Shown here piece by piece: positions 1-11,289 of a DNA stretch of 64,000 bases. The number at the start of each line of letters is the position of its first letter. Position 1 is the first letter of the stretch. The notes below the pieces were generated by a model. That model ran no database searches, was not told the DNA's origin, and saw only the letters and a list, made by a program, of their open reading frames with translations. The position numbers were made by a program, and so were the translations under genes. Source of the stretch: Batkoa obscura (Eukaryota > Entomophthoromycota > Entomophthoromycetes > Entomophthorales > Batkoaceae). The stretch is from the NCBI GenBank assembly GCA_030770535.1, contig JASVEC010000007.1, forward strand, positions 1,178,001-1,242,000. The letters are read 5' to 3'.

Positions 1-363
1 CTAAAGTAAAATAACTTTATTTCTGCTTTGCAAATACTGTTTGATGTTCCAATAAAGTAAAAATAACTAAAATATGAAATGCCTAAATTGCAAACTTTTT
101 GTAACAATAAAATTGTGCAATGAAATTCAAATCTGAAATTTCTTATTTTGATGTAAATTTTATACAAGATAAAGTGCAACTTGTAACCAGAAACCTATTG
201 GTGATTTAACTAAAGCTGCAAAACTTGTAAAGTAACCCAATCAATCTTAAAAATTATGCACAACGTTAAAAATGATCTACTTGAAATTTGCCATCATAAA
301 AATTAAAACTCAATTTTTTAAAAACCATGAAAAACAAGTCCAAGTATTCAGAAGTTAGAGAGG
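1..363. other. Intergenic leader, nothing recognised
   Basis: AT-rich sequence upstream of the first gene. I see no coding exon, repeat or RNA gene in it; it probably holds the promoter of the downstream SCI1-like gene. Confidence 0.5.
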
Positions 364-1515
364 ATGTCATCGGTAATTTAAGTTAGTAGCCCAGTTTGAT
401 AAAATAGCTAACAGAGTAGAAATATAGAGATAGATGAGGATGACTACTACCGTAAAAACAGTGAGTTTCGCTTATGGTTATTAGAAAATAAAGGAAAGTA
501 TTTTATGGAGATGAATAATGAGGATCAAAAAAAATACTTCAAAAAATTTGTTAAAAAATGGAATTCAGGTGTATTGGAAGGTATTTAAATTTGTCATGGG
601 TTAGTGATATATATAATAATTGAACAGATAAATTTTATGATGGAGTTAATAGCACCCAATTTGCCAAGGAGGATAATACTAGTTTCAAATGGAAGTTTGT
701 AAATAAAATCGTAATTGGCAGTTGGAATCAATAAATTGAATACTAAACTAAACTATTAGGATGGAAGTGAGTTAGACAGAATAAGAGATACAGTGGACAC
801 AGATACCAATAAACATAAAGTAAAACAACTGAGTATGGATAAAAAGAGAAGAGTCCAAGGTAGAATATAGCTAATAATAAATTTCCAGTTTATTTATGTA
901 GTAGGTCCAACTATGCCATCAGATTTTTCGATCAAAAATCGAACCGACGCAAGTAAAAGTCAATACCTTAATCACATATAATGATACTAATAGAAAAATA
1001 GTACTTGAGGAAGAAGAATTGAATGCAACTGGAAGAGATAAAAAAAAGAGAGATAACAAAAGATTGCGTAAAGATAAAGAGGTATTATTGGAAGAATTAG
1101 TACCTAAAGCTACTGGAAGGTGGGATTATTCGAAGATACAAGGATAATAATATCTAAATAATTTTTTACAAATAGAGAAGCAATGATCGAAAAAAAACGA
1201 ATGAAAGCAGCATACACAAAGAGGGAAAATTCACCAGATGTTGTATTAGACGACAAAGAATTAATGGGAGGGGATGACTTTTACTCTACGTAAATTAAAA
1301 TATTATTAATCAATCAATGAGACTAATATATGTTCTATTTTAGGCTAGCAAAGCAAAAAAGCCGAGAATACCAAAGGAATACTCGTCGACAACAAATTGA
1401 AAAAGAAAAAGCAGAACAACTAAAACAAAGGGTAGCTTCCTATCAAGCTAAAGAAGAAGCTACCATGGATATGTTACGTAAATTGGCAGAGAAGTTTCAC
1501 ACGAAAAAAGATTAG
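364..1515 (+). CDS. SCI1-like conserved nuclear protein, 8 exons
   Basis: Exons 364-372, 415-580, 628-710, 760-859, 905-952, 1002-1119, 1176-1289 and 1344-1515 join in phase into 269 residues plus stop, all with GT-AG introns. The protein begins with a conserved block (DDYYRKNSEFRLWL, then KYFKKFVKKWNSG), followed by SFKWKF, a SELDRIRDTVDTDTN block, GPTMPSD, LVPKATGREAMIEKKR, LMGGDDF and a coiled, Lys/Glu-rich C-terminus ending in YQAKEEATMDMLRKLA. This order is that of the plant style cell-cycle inhibitor 1 (SCI1) family and its fungal homologues, nuclear proteins of uncertain function, possibly RNA- or splicing-related. The start is inferred: the first exon codes only M-S-S, and other short first exons are possible. 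The gene converges on the membrane-protein gene downstream. Confidence 0.75.
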
Positions 1516-1991
1516 ATGTGATATATAAGTATCATATTCTTTTTCGTTAAGTTTAATAATAAAAGGCAGATCGAAACTAAGGAACTTAATAAATTTAGTT
1601 ATGTAGCCCTCATAATGTTAAATTTTTAATGTTGTTTTACTTTGAATTTAAATATGCTTTATATATTTATCAACAGTTTTATGTTTAAATGTATCACTTT
1701 TACTGTTTCGTGCAAGGAATTTTTAAAGTAAAAGAGGATGTTTCTATTGAATATCTTATTTAAAGGATTTTGATAGTTTAGCTTATTTGGTTTGATAAAA
1801 ATTAGAAAGTCATACATTATTCAATTAAAAATAATATTTTTAAATTGAGTGGCTAAATACAACAAGAACCATTTAACTTGTAATACTATACCTTATAACT
1901 TACAATTACTCTATTTGTAAATAAATATATTAACTATTTTTATTATAAAGTTGATTCTATTTGATAACGTTAATTCACTCAAACTTAATGA
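1516..1991. other. Intergenic between convergent genes
   Basis: The shared 3' region of two convergent genes. It is AT-rich, and I see no repeat or coding exon. Confidence 0.5.
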
Positions 1992-2853
1992 TTATACCAC
2001 ACTCTCTGGGACAATTCTACGATATCTATTAGCAAATAAATGATCCCTCAACTTATGTAGATAATATAAACCTATATAATATAGTAAACTAAAAACAAAA
2101 ATACCACCAAGGACAATTCCAAATCGAAGTGGATTCTCATTATAATCTAAGAAAGAATAGGCCCAGATGCCATGTCTAAACAAAAAATTAAACTTAAGTA
2201 AAAAAAGATGGTTTAGATATAAAATTAAACTTACAAATGATGGACGAGGATGGCCAAGCAAATGTATAATAGGCCAAATGATAGGAGTATAGGATAGTGA
2301 GAGAGGTAGATGAGATTACGACTTAGAAGCAATTCTATAAACATGAAAATGAAATTAAATAAATGTCTAGCAATGGTTAAAAATAGAGGTAAAGCTGACA
2401 ATGTAGGGAGATCCTCCCCGGCTAATAAACTCCAATAGATGACAGAGATAATGAAATGGTAGATTAACATGGATTCATAAAATAAATGATAAATAAAATG
2501 GAATACAGATGAATGGTATATGAAGGGAATGTAAGTTTTTGGATTTAAAATAGCACGTATGCTTAGGTATAAAGACCACTAATTAGAAAGTTAATAAAAA
2601 AAGTGTTAGTGAATTAAATTCGTTATACCCATATATAAATAGTAAGACCATAGAACCCGAAATTGGTTAAAAACATACCGAAAGTTAAAGGACTATTGTA
2701 GTTGTTTACGATCATTAGGATTAATACTGTTAATTGAAATAAGGACATTATCCCCCGTACCACAAGTAGTGAACTTACTGATATTAAATTGGATTCGAAA
2801 CTACGCTCAGGTTGGAATTCATCAATATTTAATAGTTGCTTTAGTTTACTCAT
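1992..2853 (-). CDS. Multi-pass membrane protein, AIG1/rolling-stone-like, 3 exons
   Basis: Exons 2853-2629, 2578-2235 and 2175-1992 give 250 residues plus stop; all three joins are GT-AG and keep one frame. The product has about six hydrophobic segments. The C-terminal half reads LTIARHLFNFIFMFIELLLS, later HGIWAYSFLDY, then a last hydrophobic segment and a short basic tail. An Arg/His before a hydrophobic 'ELLLSR' segment, followed by a G-W-Y-FLDY motif, is the pattern of the FAR-17a/AIG1 and rolling-stone membrane protein families. AIG1-type proteins are reported to hydrolyse fatty acid esters of hydroxy fatty acids; whether this one does cannot be told from the sequence. It could equally be an uncharacterised fungal relative. 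There is no cleavable signal peptide; the N-terminus is short and cytosolic-looking. Confidence 0.65.
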
Positions 2854-4566
2854 TGTCTTTTATTTGATGATTATAAAAATTTGACAAAAAAGTTAAATTG
2901 ACTTTATTTTAACGTTTTATTTATAATATTCTTTAATTATTACTATTCTTCACGATATATCTATGAATCCTAATTTAGTAGCTTATATACAATTATTTTG
3001 GGATCCAGTATAAAATTTAATAAATTTATTCTATTATTTTGTTACCAATAGATCTTTTAATTAATTATTGATAATAAGCACGACACTAAAAGTTACTTTG
3101 CATTATAAATTAATAGCTAAATCTATTAAAAATTAGATTAAGCAATAACGATATTCTGCAATATGGGGATGTATTTTTGTGTTTGAGAATTTTACTAACA
3201 ATTTTTCCACTCAAATAGCGCTTAAAAGGTAGAAAAATAATGAAACCAAAAAAAATACCTCCGTATAATATCGTAATAAAGTTAGCACCTTTGATCACTG
3301 TATAAATTACCTGACTAGTACAACCAAGTAATATTTCACTAAGATTACACACCAGAGATTTATTAAATAATGGATTATAGCTTATTTTACTATTAAATTT
3401 TATTTATACTGTCACTACAAGCCTGGTAGTCCCACATATTATTCAGATTCATTATAGCAACTACAAATTTAGTTAACGCTGAGATGGCTATTGTAGTAAA
3501 TATAATTTCACTAACGATTGATTTGTTATTCACTAATAGCTTACTTATAAATACTTTGCATTTGGAGCTGTTTGAAAATTAGTCTGAAAATCAGTTTGAA
3601 AAATATTTCTATGCTATGATAATTTATACCAGAATTGAAAGTTGTAATGAAATAAAATTCTACTATTATATATTATTAAGCTATTAAGGCTTATATATCT
3701 AAATAGACCAATTTTAATAGATGAGTATGCTTATTAAATATATACGTTATGTTAGAAAGAGCCTAGAGTATGTGGTAACTAAAATTTTAAATTTAATGTG
3801 TCAAAATTGATTTTAATCTTTTGACACAGATATCTAGCAAAAATGAATTTGATGTGACTGTATTTTTTTAAGGGTTACTTTTAAACCATATTAATATAGC
3901 AGTTATTATGTTAACTTAGATGCACAATATTATAAAAATGCATATAAAATTAAAAAGGGGGGGTTTAAAGTAAGTTATATTAAATAAAATATGTTTTAGC
4001 TATTTTTATGTTATTAGTATCAATAATTAGGTGATTTCATTAAGTTTAAATTCATTAATTTAAAAAAATAATGAGATGCTAAATAAGTGACTAATTAGAT
4101 TCCAATAAACAAAAGTAAAATTTAGAAATAACTTTTAAACCAAAATTTTAACAAATAATTTATAGTTTTAAATGTATAATAATACATTTATTAATGTATT
4201 TACTAGCCTTAAAATTTAAGTTCTAAAAATATTTAAAAATTTCATAATCTGCCGAGTTGCATCACTTAATTAAAATTTATGCAGTAGAACTTATGCACTT
4301 TTAGAATTTACTAACCAAAGTCGATTTTTTACTAAATAAATAGTCAATTTGATTAAACACTTCAAAAAAAATGGTCCAATTACGCAAACTAAAATGAGGG
4401 GAAGAAACAGAACAAGTGATCAATAGATAAAAGGCTGTAACTAAAATTTAATTGGCTATTATAAAACCCTTTAAATAAAAAATAAGGCATAAAGCAATGA
4501 AGATGGAAAAGGAGTAATAAAAAGAATAAGAACACCTATTTTTTAAAATTTGATTCTTGTATTCAA
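2854..4566. other. Gene-poor intergenic stretch
   Basis: About 1.7 kb of AT-rich sequence between divergent genes. It contains one copy of the ~100-bp inverted-repeat element (near 3163-3264) and a run of seven G near 3957. I see no coding exons. Confidence 0.5.
3163..3264 (-). repeat. ~100-bp MITE-like element, copy 1
   Basis: Minus-orientation copy of the family. It shows the terminal GGGGATGTATTTTTGTG, the core TTCCACTCAAATAGCGCTTAA and the far end ATACCTCC. 'Plus' here means reading GGGGTGT first and ACATCCCC last. Confidence 0.9.
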
Positions 4567-4920
4567 ATGAAAGTAATTAATCTAATTTTAATCTTAAGTT
4601 TCTGTATTGCGCTGAGTGCAGTACCAACAAAAGAGATAGAGTCGATAAAAGAGGATCGAAAGGCTCTAATATCGGACCAAATCCTAATGGTGAATCCTTT
4701 GTTTTCAAAGAATTTTTTCAATGAGAATTTAAATAGTGATTCCAACTTAAACCAAAATAAAGGACAGAATGAACTAGCACGTAGAGAAGACAAAGCAGGA
4801 AAAAGCAAAACGAACTGGCCACTTATAGGAGGTATTATAGCGGTAGTGGTAGTAGTAATTTTAGCAGTGGCTATCTGCTGTTGCAATCCTAGGTTGACTA
4901 GTTCCTTTTGTGTATTTTAA
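4567..4920 (+). CDS. Small signal-peptide and single-TM protein, unknown
   Basis: A single exon of 117 residues. It opens with a clear signal peptide (MKVINLILILSFCIALSA, likely cleaved near SAVP), continues with an acidic/Asn-rich polar stretch, and has a strong membrane segment near residues 87-102 (GGIIAVVVVVILAVAI). This is followed by three Cys and a short tail. The layout is that of a small type I membrane protein at the plasma membrane or in the secretory path. I do not recognise a family. The last residues might instead be part of an intron, because a GT follows the Cys cluster, so the C-terminus is uncertain. The long open frame on the opposite strand is a shadow. Confidence 0.6.
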   Translation: MKVINLILILSFCIALSAVPTKEIESIKEDRKALISDQILMVNPLFSKNFFNENLNSDSNLNQNKGQNELARREDKAGKSKTNWPLIGGIIAVVVVVILAVAICCCNPRLTSSFCVF

Positions 4921-5243
4921 AATCTTAAAAGGGTAATTTTTGATTCTTATTTATTAATCTAATCATAGAACTCTCCTTTTAATCACCGTATATTTTATTT
5001 TTTATACAAATAAATATATCTTTGCTTTAATACTACACATCAAAATTCAACTGCTATTTTCAGGTTTCTATAAAATATGAAGAATAAATTTTGTAACTAT
5101 TGGTTTGTAAAAAAAGATAGGGAATTTTCCATGATTTAATTTAGTCTCAATTTCGGTATTCATATCCCTTGAATTTGAGCACACTTGAAAGTATAAATAG
5201 GGTAATAAAAGAAATAACAATCGACTTTTAATTAGTTAAAACC
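4921..5243. other. Short intergenic region
   Basis: The promoter region of the SET-domain gene; I see nothing specific in it. Confidence 0.5.
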
Positions 5244-5785
5244 ATGGATGCACCAATTCTAATGGCAGGACAAACGAAATATCGTAGAAAATTCAATGAT
5301 TTAGTTACCATCATTGAAGGAGATAACTTGAGCACCAAACTATATAGTTTAAAAGAGTTTAAGAAAGGGGAGGAAATAGCTCTTTTAAAAGGACTTGCTG
5401 TTAATCCAGTTAAAGATTATACAACTGTCCAAACAAACCAAAATGTTCATGTAGACTTAGATTCTGAGTTTGTTTTTACTAATCATTCATGTAACCCTAG
5501 TGTCAACTTTGTCGCGGTTGCTGATGATGCCATCAGTGTTGCTGCTAATAAAGATATCCAAGTAAATGATGAATTGACTTTCTTTTATCCTTCTACAGAG
5601 TATAGTATGGACCAACCATTCGATTGCTGGTGTGGAGACTCAAAGGTAATAACTATAGCTAATATTTGTTTATAAATTAATAACTTATATAATAGTGTTT
5701 CAAGCAAATCAAAGGGGCAGAGCACTTAACAAAAGACCAATTAAGCCATCTTTTTATTAATGAACACATAAAGAAATTGTTATAA
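5244..5785 (+). CDS. Small SET-domain protein with post-SET cysteines, 2 exons
   Basis: Exons 5244-5645 and 5696-5785 join at phase 0 into 163 residues. The SET core is visible: NHSCNPS at residues 80-86, an LTFFYPSTEY segment at 111-120 (families usually have a DY pair here), and a post-SET cluster C128-W-C130-G-D-S-K-C135. The last cysteine lies in the second exon, which supports the splice. The second exon continues CFKQIKGAEHLT, typical of the short fungal SET proteins of about 150-165 residues. Such proteins are predicted lysine methyltransferases using S-adenosylmethionine; their substrates are mostly unknown. No other domain fits in this length. Catalytic competence is likely but not certain, because the usual NHSC-N asparagine partner positions are partly changed. 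Confidence 0.85.
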
Positions 5786-6700
5786 ATTAATAAAAATTGT
5801 TTTCTAGACTTATAATTGATCTTTTAAAAAAAAATCGTTTTCAAATAAATTTTTATGAGCTTTAGGTTTCATTCATCATTATAAAGTATATCTTTGAAGA
5901 TTAGATTCGTTTAACATAAACCTTTCTATATTAGAGAATACATCACAAGAAACGTACATGACTATATAAATTTATTTTTTATTATATTGTGTTTTTAATT
6001 TTTCTATATTTCCAAAGTTTACGTGTTTTTGATTACTAATTGGGACTAATAGTTTGTTCGAATTCTAAGTTAAAAATAGAGAAATAGTAGTAAGGGAATA
6101 AAGTATTCTCAGGTATTAATATTAGTTATAGTTTTTAATAAAACTATATCCAGACAGTAGCATTAAAACACTATTAAGTACTTATTCATTACTGTTTATT
6201 TTAAATGAATCTACATAATTACTTTATAACATTTTGTAGTGCACATTCTATTTATTATAGACCCACTAACTTCTAATAGTAAAGATAAAGTATAAAAATA
6301 TATGGTTTGGTGTATGGTAATATCTTATTATTTTAGGGGTTTCAAATATCATTGCTGGCGTTTTCAATGTAGTTAATGTTTTATTTATCCTAGAATTACA
6401 AGTATAATATTATAGATATTATAAATATGTTAGACATTACTATATCTTTAAAATTCTGTAATCTAAGTTATAGGCAATTTACAAGCTAAAAGATAGTTTT
6501 TGTTTATTAAAATAGATTAAGTGAGGGTGTTTTTATTGGCTTCATCACTTTTTCCATCTTTTAAGTACTATTTGAGTGGAAAAATTGTTAGTAAAGTTCT
6601 TAAACACAAAAATACATCCCTAAGTATTGTTTAAAAAAATTACATAAAGCTCTTTTGAAAGTATTATTTATTATTAGTTTATATTTTAACTTTTAATTCT
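5786..6700. other. Intergenic between convergent genes
   Basis: AT-rich 3' region shared by the SET gene and the lipase gene. It contains one MITE-like copy; nothing else is seen. Confidence 0.5.
6521..6622 (+). repeat. ~100-bp MITE-like element, copy 2
   Basis: Plus-orientation copy: GAGGGTGTTTTTATTGG at the left end, TTTTAAGTACTATTTGAG core, ACATCCC right end. TAAGT lies on both sides and may be a target duplication. Confidence 0.9.
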
Positions 6701-7684
6701 CTAACATTCAGAAGAAATTCCAATTCCCCAAACTTTGGTATGGTCCGAAATACCACTAAGGATACTTGGTAAAGCAGAAGTAAGGCAAGTATTATCTTCC
6801 ATCACTTTATTCGAGCATACTTTAGCTGTGTTGCCTTTGATGTAAACTTCTGTATGTTGGTGAACAAATCCAAAGCTACTGATAGGTAATCTAGGCACTG
6901 GATCATTATTATTAGTAAAACGAGTAGAATCTAATACATTTTTATTCATCCAAGCAGCAAATTTATCATTACCAACTCTTGGCTGGCAAAAAGTGACCAA
7001 ACGCATCTTTGAAAATTTAATTCTTACTTCAAAGTTAATAGATAAAGTAGCTAAAGTAGCTACAGCACCACCTAAAGAATGACCCGTAACAACAACCGTA
7101 AATTTTGGATATTTTTTGACAAGTTTCTTAATAACTGGTATGTAAAGTTTTTTCAAGTTATCGTTACATGTTTTAAATCCACTATGTACAGTAGCATCAA
7201 TGATGGCTTGTTCCGAGTTAAAAGGAAGTGTTTGAACATTTTGGAACCAATTCCTAAGGTTTGAAGATCCACGAAAAGAGATAATAATCTCTTTTTTTGT
7301 TTTATCAATCGCTATAATAGCCCTAGTTTGAGTGCTTGGATCTTCAATAGTTTGTTGATATTCTACGGTACTTAGCTTTTGACAATGGCCGCATTTCCAT
7401 GTTTTTAAGGTCTCCGTTGGACAATAAGAAGTACCAGCCAATCTTAAATATCTTTTGCTTTCTTCTTCGTTGGGTGTTAAACCTTGTGATACAAAACCAC
7501 GTATTAAATTTCGACTCTTAAGTGTTACTGGTTTGTCTTTGCTCGCCTCTGTTACTATCTGTTTCATTGATTTTTCTAAGTCTGAGACTAGGGGATCTAC
7601 TTTAGGAGCACCGCGAGTATGGAACTTAAATGCAAACGCACAAGCTACCTGTGATAAATATAATAAGGAGATGTTTAATTTCAT
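6701..7684 (-). CDS. Secreted class 3 (Rhizomucor-type) lipase
   Basis: An intronless gene of 327 residues. An N-terminal signal peptide (MKLNISLLYLSQVACAFA) indicates secretion. The body matches fungal triacylglycerol lipases of the alpha/beta hydrolase class 3 family: an oxyanion/lid region with ISFRGSSNLRNW, the nucleophile elbow GHSLGG with Ser203, the acid NNNDPVPRLP with Asp261, and the catalytic His in FVHQHTEVY (His275). Cysteine pairs in the N-terminal part (WKCGHC) and near the C-terminus (VCSN, NTCLT) suit disulfides in a secreted enzyme. It should hydrolyse ester bonds of lipids outside the cell. The length is normal for the family. No intron is present, unlike most neighbours; this is common for secreted hydrolases and is not by itself proof of transfer. 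Confidence 0.95.
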   Translation of the reverse strand: MKLNISLLYLSQVACAFAFKFHTRGAPKVDPLVSDLEKSMKQIVTEASKDKPVTLKSRNLIRGFVSQGLTPNEEESKRYLRLAGTSYCPTETLKTWKCGHCQKLSTVEYQQTIEDPSTQTRAIIAIDKTKKEIIISFRGSSNLRNWFQNVQTLPFNSEQAIIDATVHSGFKTCNDNLKKLYIPVIKKLVKKYPKFTVVVTGHSLGGAVATLATLSINFEVRIKFSKMRLVTFCQPRVGNDKFAAWMNKNVLDSTRFTNNNDPVPRLPISSFGFVHQHTEVYIKGNTAKVCSNKVMEDNTCLTSALPSILSGISDHTKVWGIGISSEC

Positions 7685-9090
7685 TTTGAGTAATTTAGTT
7701 TACTAAAATTTATAAAATTATAGCTTTTATACTTTTTAGACTGAAAGTCAAAAGTTTGAACTTACATATTTAGTAACTAGAAAAATGTTATTAATCTATT
7801 TATTCCTAGCTTGAGGTGATGTAGTTAATTTTCTTAACTGGACGGAATTAAATTTTCTATTTCTAATTACTGATATATTGTAATTTAATCCATTGTGTAG
7901 CACTGGTCAAATATTATTACCTTTTTTGAGGACAATCTAATCAATTTTTTATTTTGAAGTGACAAAAAGTTAAGAGTATTCTATTGAAATAATAAACAAA
8001 AAATTTATTAAAAAGTTGCAAGAGTTATTCAACAATAAAGTTTTTACAATAAATTGTATTACATAAATATTTAAATAAGCTATTATTTTCAGCTAATAAT
8101 ATACGATGTGTTTCATAAATATTTATTTTGTTAAATAAAAAGTCATCGCTATAGAAATATAATTTATTTTTTTACAATTAATTTATAGTTGTATTTTAAA
8201 GTATCTTTATTTAAAACATTTGATACAAAAATGAAATTTATAGCAATAAATAGTAAAAAATATTAGTTACTATGTTTGGTATATTATAAAAAATTAATTT
8301 ATCAAATAGATTAATAAGATTTGTTTATAAACTTGATAATTCTAATAAATGGCATAATAAAAAAAGATATGGGGATGTATTTTTATGTTTAAGAATTTTA
8401 CTAACAATTTTTCCACTTAAATAACGCTTAAAAGATAGAAAAAATAATGAAACCAAAAAAAACATCCTCATATGAATCCTATATTAAAAGTAAAGTTCTA
8501 TGTAAAAACACAAAGCTATTAAATATGTTTGATTTATAGCTAACGATAATAATATAACAATATAACTTTCAAACATGATTAATTTGTAGCTTATTTTTAA
8601 AAATTTACTAAATAGCTAATTGATAAAAAAATATTTATTTCTAGATTATTTAATATCACAAATATTAATATAAATTTTTTGATCATTATCATTTTTGTTA
8701 TTCCTATTATCTAACTGCTATTTTTAAATTAAGTAAAAAAATATTTAATATTGATAGTAGTTTATAATTTTGAGAATATTTTAAAGCAAAATTCAAGGTA
8801 TTATTGTATAAACTCAAGTTTACAAAGCATAAATAATTGAAAGTAAACTGCCTTCTCTAATTCTACTGATTATCTAACTATACCAAAAACTATAAATCTA
8901 CTTAAAATAAACCTATACAAGTCTATACAACATTACTAAGGAAGTTCAAAATAATATCCAGATACCAAGAAAAAAATTACATTTTAACAAAGAACAAACC
9001 TTGGCAACAAAAAAAGAAGTAATCCTATAAAAAAAACGAATAAATAAATAAAAAGTATTAAAAAAAAGAGTTTAACTTTAATTTATTACT
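7685..9090. other. Intergenic between divergent genes
   Basis: About 1.4 kb of AT-rich sequence with one MITE-like copy. No coding exons are recognised; it probably holds the promoters of the lipase and of the COPI-associated gene. Confidence 0.5.
8369..8472 (-). repeat. ~100-bp MITE-like element, copy 3
   Basis: Minus-orientation copy: ATATGGGGATGTATTTTTATG to AACATCCTCATAT. The flanks ATAT on both sides fit a 4-bp target duplication or an extended inverted repeat. Confidence 0.9.
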
Positions 9091-9839
9091 ATGAAATTCC
9101 AACTACGACTTTATTCTACTATTGTCAATTGTATAGTATCGTTAATATTATTTTGTAATGGCTTTTTCGTTTTTAATACATATGAAGATGTTGGTAACAC
9201 ATCAGAAGTGGTATTAAAAATTATTCGATGGTAAGGGTATTCGATCAACTATTTTTAATAATGAATAATAAAATGATAGTGTATTTGCCATTGCTGTAGC
9301 CGTTTCCGAAATACCAAAACTTCAATTGTATTATGTGGATTATTTACAAGTATTTATGATACCTATTGGAAGAGGATTAAGTAATATTTATATTAAAAAG
9401 TTTATAAAATATTAAAATTCTTTATTTAGTTTATTTTATGTAAGTAACTAATAATCTTATTTTACTTTGAAAAATAACTTTTAATTCAAGGTTTGCTATC
9501 CTATGTTTTAGTCAACAATCGTGGGGTATCACTAGTTTATTTTTACTAATCATTTTTGGCACACTCACTTTCCTTTTTTCTCGTAAATCAAACTACGACA
9601 TTAGTCCATACATTCTTATTGATGAGTCAAAACCTAGTGAGATGAATGATGATGTTTCATTACCAGTATATACTCCAAATGAAAGTGTTCGTAGTAATAG
9701 AGACCTTCATTCAGCTTCAAATACCGTTGTTTATCCATTTAATGATCCTTTGAATCAAACGTGTTTTGCTCAAGGTTCATCTACTTTTGAGCAGCCTCCT
9801 TCTCAACCGGTTGTAATGGAGAAGAAAGTTAAGTTTTAA
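9091..9839 (+). CDS. COPI-associated (TVP15-like) Golgi membrane protein, 4 exons
   Basis: Exons 9091-9230, 9280-9380, 9430-9439 and 9491-9839 give 199 residues. Exon 3 is only 10 nt (TTTATTTTAT), but without it the frame breaks and the family motif is lost. With it the protein reads GRGLIYFMFAILCF, the conserved G-R-G-L-x-Y segment of the COPI-associated protein family (yeast Tvp15 and relatives). Four membrane segments are seen: about residues 12-30, 45-58, 80-96 and 100-122. A polar, Ser/Asn/Pro-rich cytosolic tail of about 75 residues follows and ends in KKVKF. Known relatives sit in the Golgi or late endosome and associate with COPI vesicles. The three introns are 49, 49 and 51 nt. A MITE-like copy lies about 30 bp past the stop codon. 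Confidence 0.8.
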
Positions 9840-9870
9840 CGGAGTTTAGACCAATAAGTATTATAATATT

Positions 9871-9964
9871 GGGGGGGGGTTTATTTCATCACTTTTTCCA
9901 TCTTTCAAGCGCTATTTGAGTAGAATAGCTGCTAGTAAAATTTTGAAACAAAAAAATACATCCC
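9871..9964 (+). repeat. ~100-bp MITE-like element, copy 4
   Basis: Plus-orientation copy starting with a run of nine G, then TTTATTTCATCACTTTTTCC, and ending ATACATCCCG. The left inverted end is altered by the G run. Confidence 0.85.
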
Positions 9965-10261
9965 GATTTGTTTTAATAAATATTAATACAAAGAAAACAA
10001 ATATCTAACTGTACCTATTGAACTCGATAGTACAATAAAATATTTGTAAAGGGATATTTAAAGTCATTGATTCATTTAGTTTTTTTATTAATTTTTATAG
10101 TATGAACCAATTGATGTAAAATAAAAATATTGTCTAATTTGTAATATTGCTTACCTGATAAAGACTACACCTTTTTGAGGTTGCCTTAAGTATAAAAAGA
10201 TAAACAAACAAACACAAAGTTAGTATAATATCTTTAACTTGAGTAAAAGCATTCTTATTTT

Positions 10262-10360
10262 GGGGGTGTTTTTTTGGTTTCATCACTTTTTCCATCTTTT
10301 AAGCACTATTTGAGTAGAAAAATTGTTAGTAAAGTTCTTAAATACAAAAATACATTCCCA
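10262..10360 (+). repeat. ~100-bp MITE-like element, copy 5
   Basis: Plus-orientation copy: GGGGGTGTTTTTTTGG to ATACATTCCCA. ATTT occurs next to both ends. Confidence 0.9.
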
Positions 10361-11289
10361 TTTAAACTTTATTATAAATCGTAGAAACTTTCAAGCTTGT
10401 TGTTTGTATTTCGTGTTATTGCGTCTGTAAAAGTAATGTATAATGATTTACTAAATCAAATAGATTTAGTTTGTGTTTGTTTGCTACTATGTAGCCATTT
10501 GAAGAGGATAAGAAAATTAGAAGATGATGGCAGTATTAATTTAAGTGTCTTTATTACTGTGGCTTTTTACTTCAAAAATTTATTAACAAACAAAAAGTTT
10601 GTATAATTTAAAAAAGATACTATTAAAACCAATAAATGTACATTTTTATATACTGCTAATTTAACTAAGTTTCAGTTGATTTTAAAAAAAAGGGGAATGC
10701 TGCAAGTTCATTATTTGTAAGGTAAACTGAGATCATAAAGAATTGAAGTTCAAAGAACTAGGTAGTAAAGAGATCGCTTTTGAAAGCAAGGAGCTTTGTC
10801 TAGTATATTCCTACATTTTTGAGACTTGGATAAATGGAGAATACTTCACTTGGGTTCTAACATCGAAAGATTTTTCCATTTAAGAAGCTGAGAGATAGCC
10901 GATAAAAAGAATAATTAACCTGGGGTGGAGCGCCATGATGTAAATTATTGGCGTATAGCCAATAGTTCGATAAGATGGATTAGGTATTTGACAACCGTGC
11001 AGGTTTTGTTAATGGGAATCAGGAGTATATTGAAAGAGAACAAGGCAAGATAAATTTCAATTTTAAACTTAAATAAACCAATTGAAAAGAATATCTACAA
11101 TATTAAAATATTAGTAGCTTTGGTATGTTTTCAGCAATATTTTTTAAACTTATTTCAACTTTAGAAGTAGTTCAAATGTCAAAACAAAATCATTATTATT
11201 TATTTTGCCTTTTATTTTCATACTTTTATTTCAATCTATAATTAAGGATATTTTTTATCTTACAATAGTTAATAATTGATTACATCAGG

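Noticed and set aside
3110-3352. 80-codon minus frame with FKRYLSGKIVSKILK
   Set aside because: It is the open frame of MITE-like copy 1 plus flanks, not a gene.
4563-4886. Long open frame on the minus strand over the signal-anchored gene
   Set aside because: Shadow of the plus-strand gene, which has the signal peptide and membrane segment; the minus product is low complexity.
10397-10606. 69-codon open frame
   Set aside because: No recognisable domain, lies in repeat-rich sequence.
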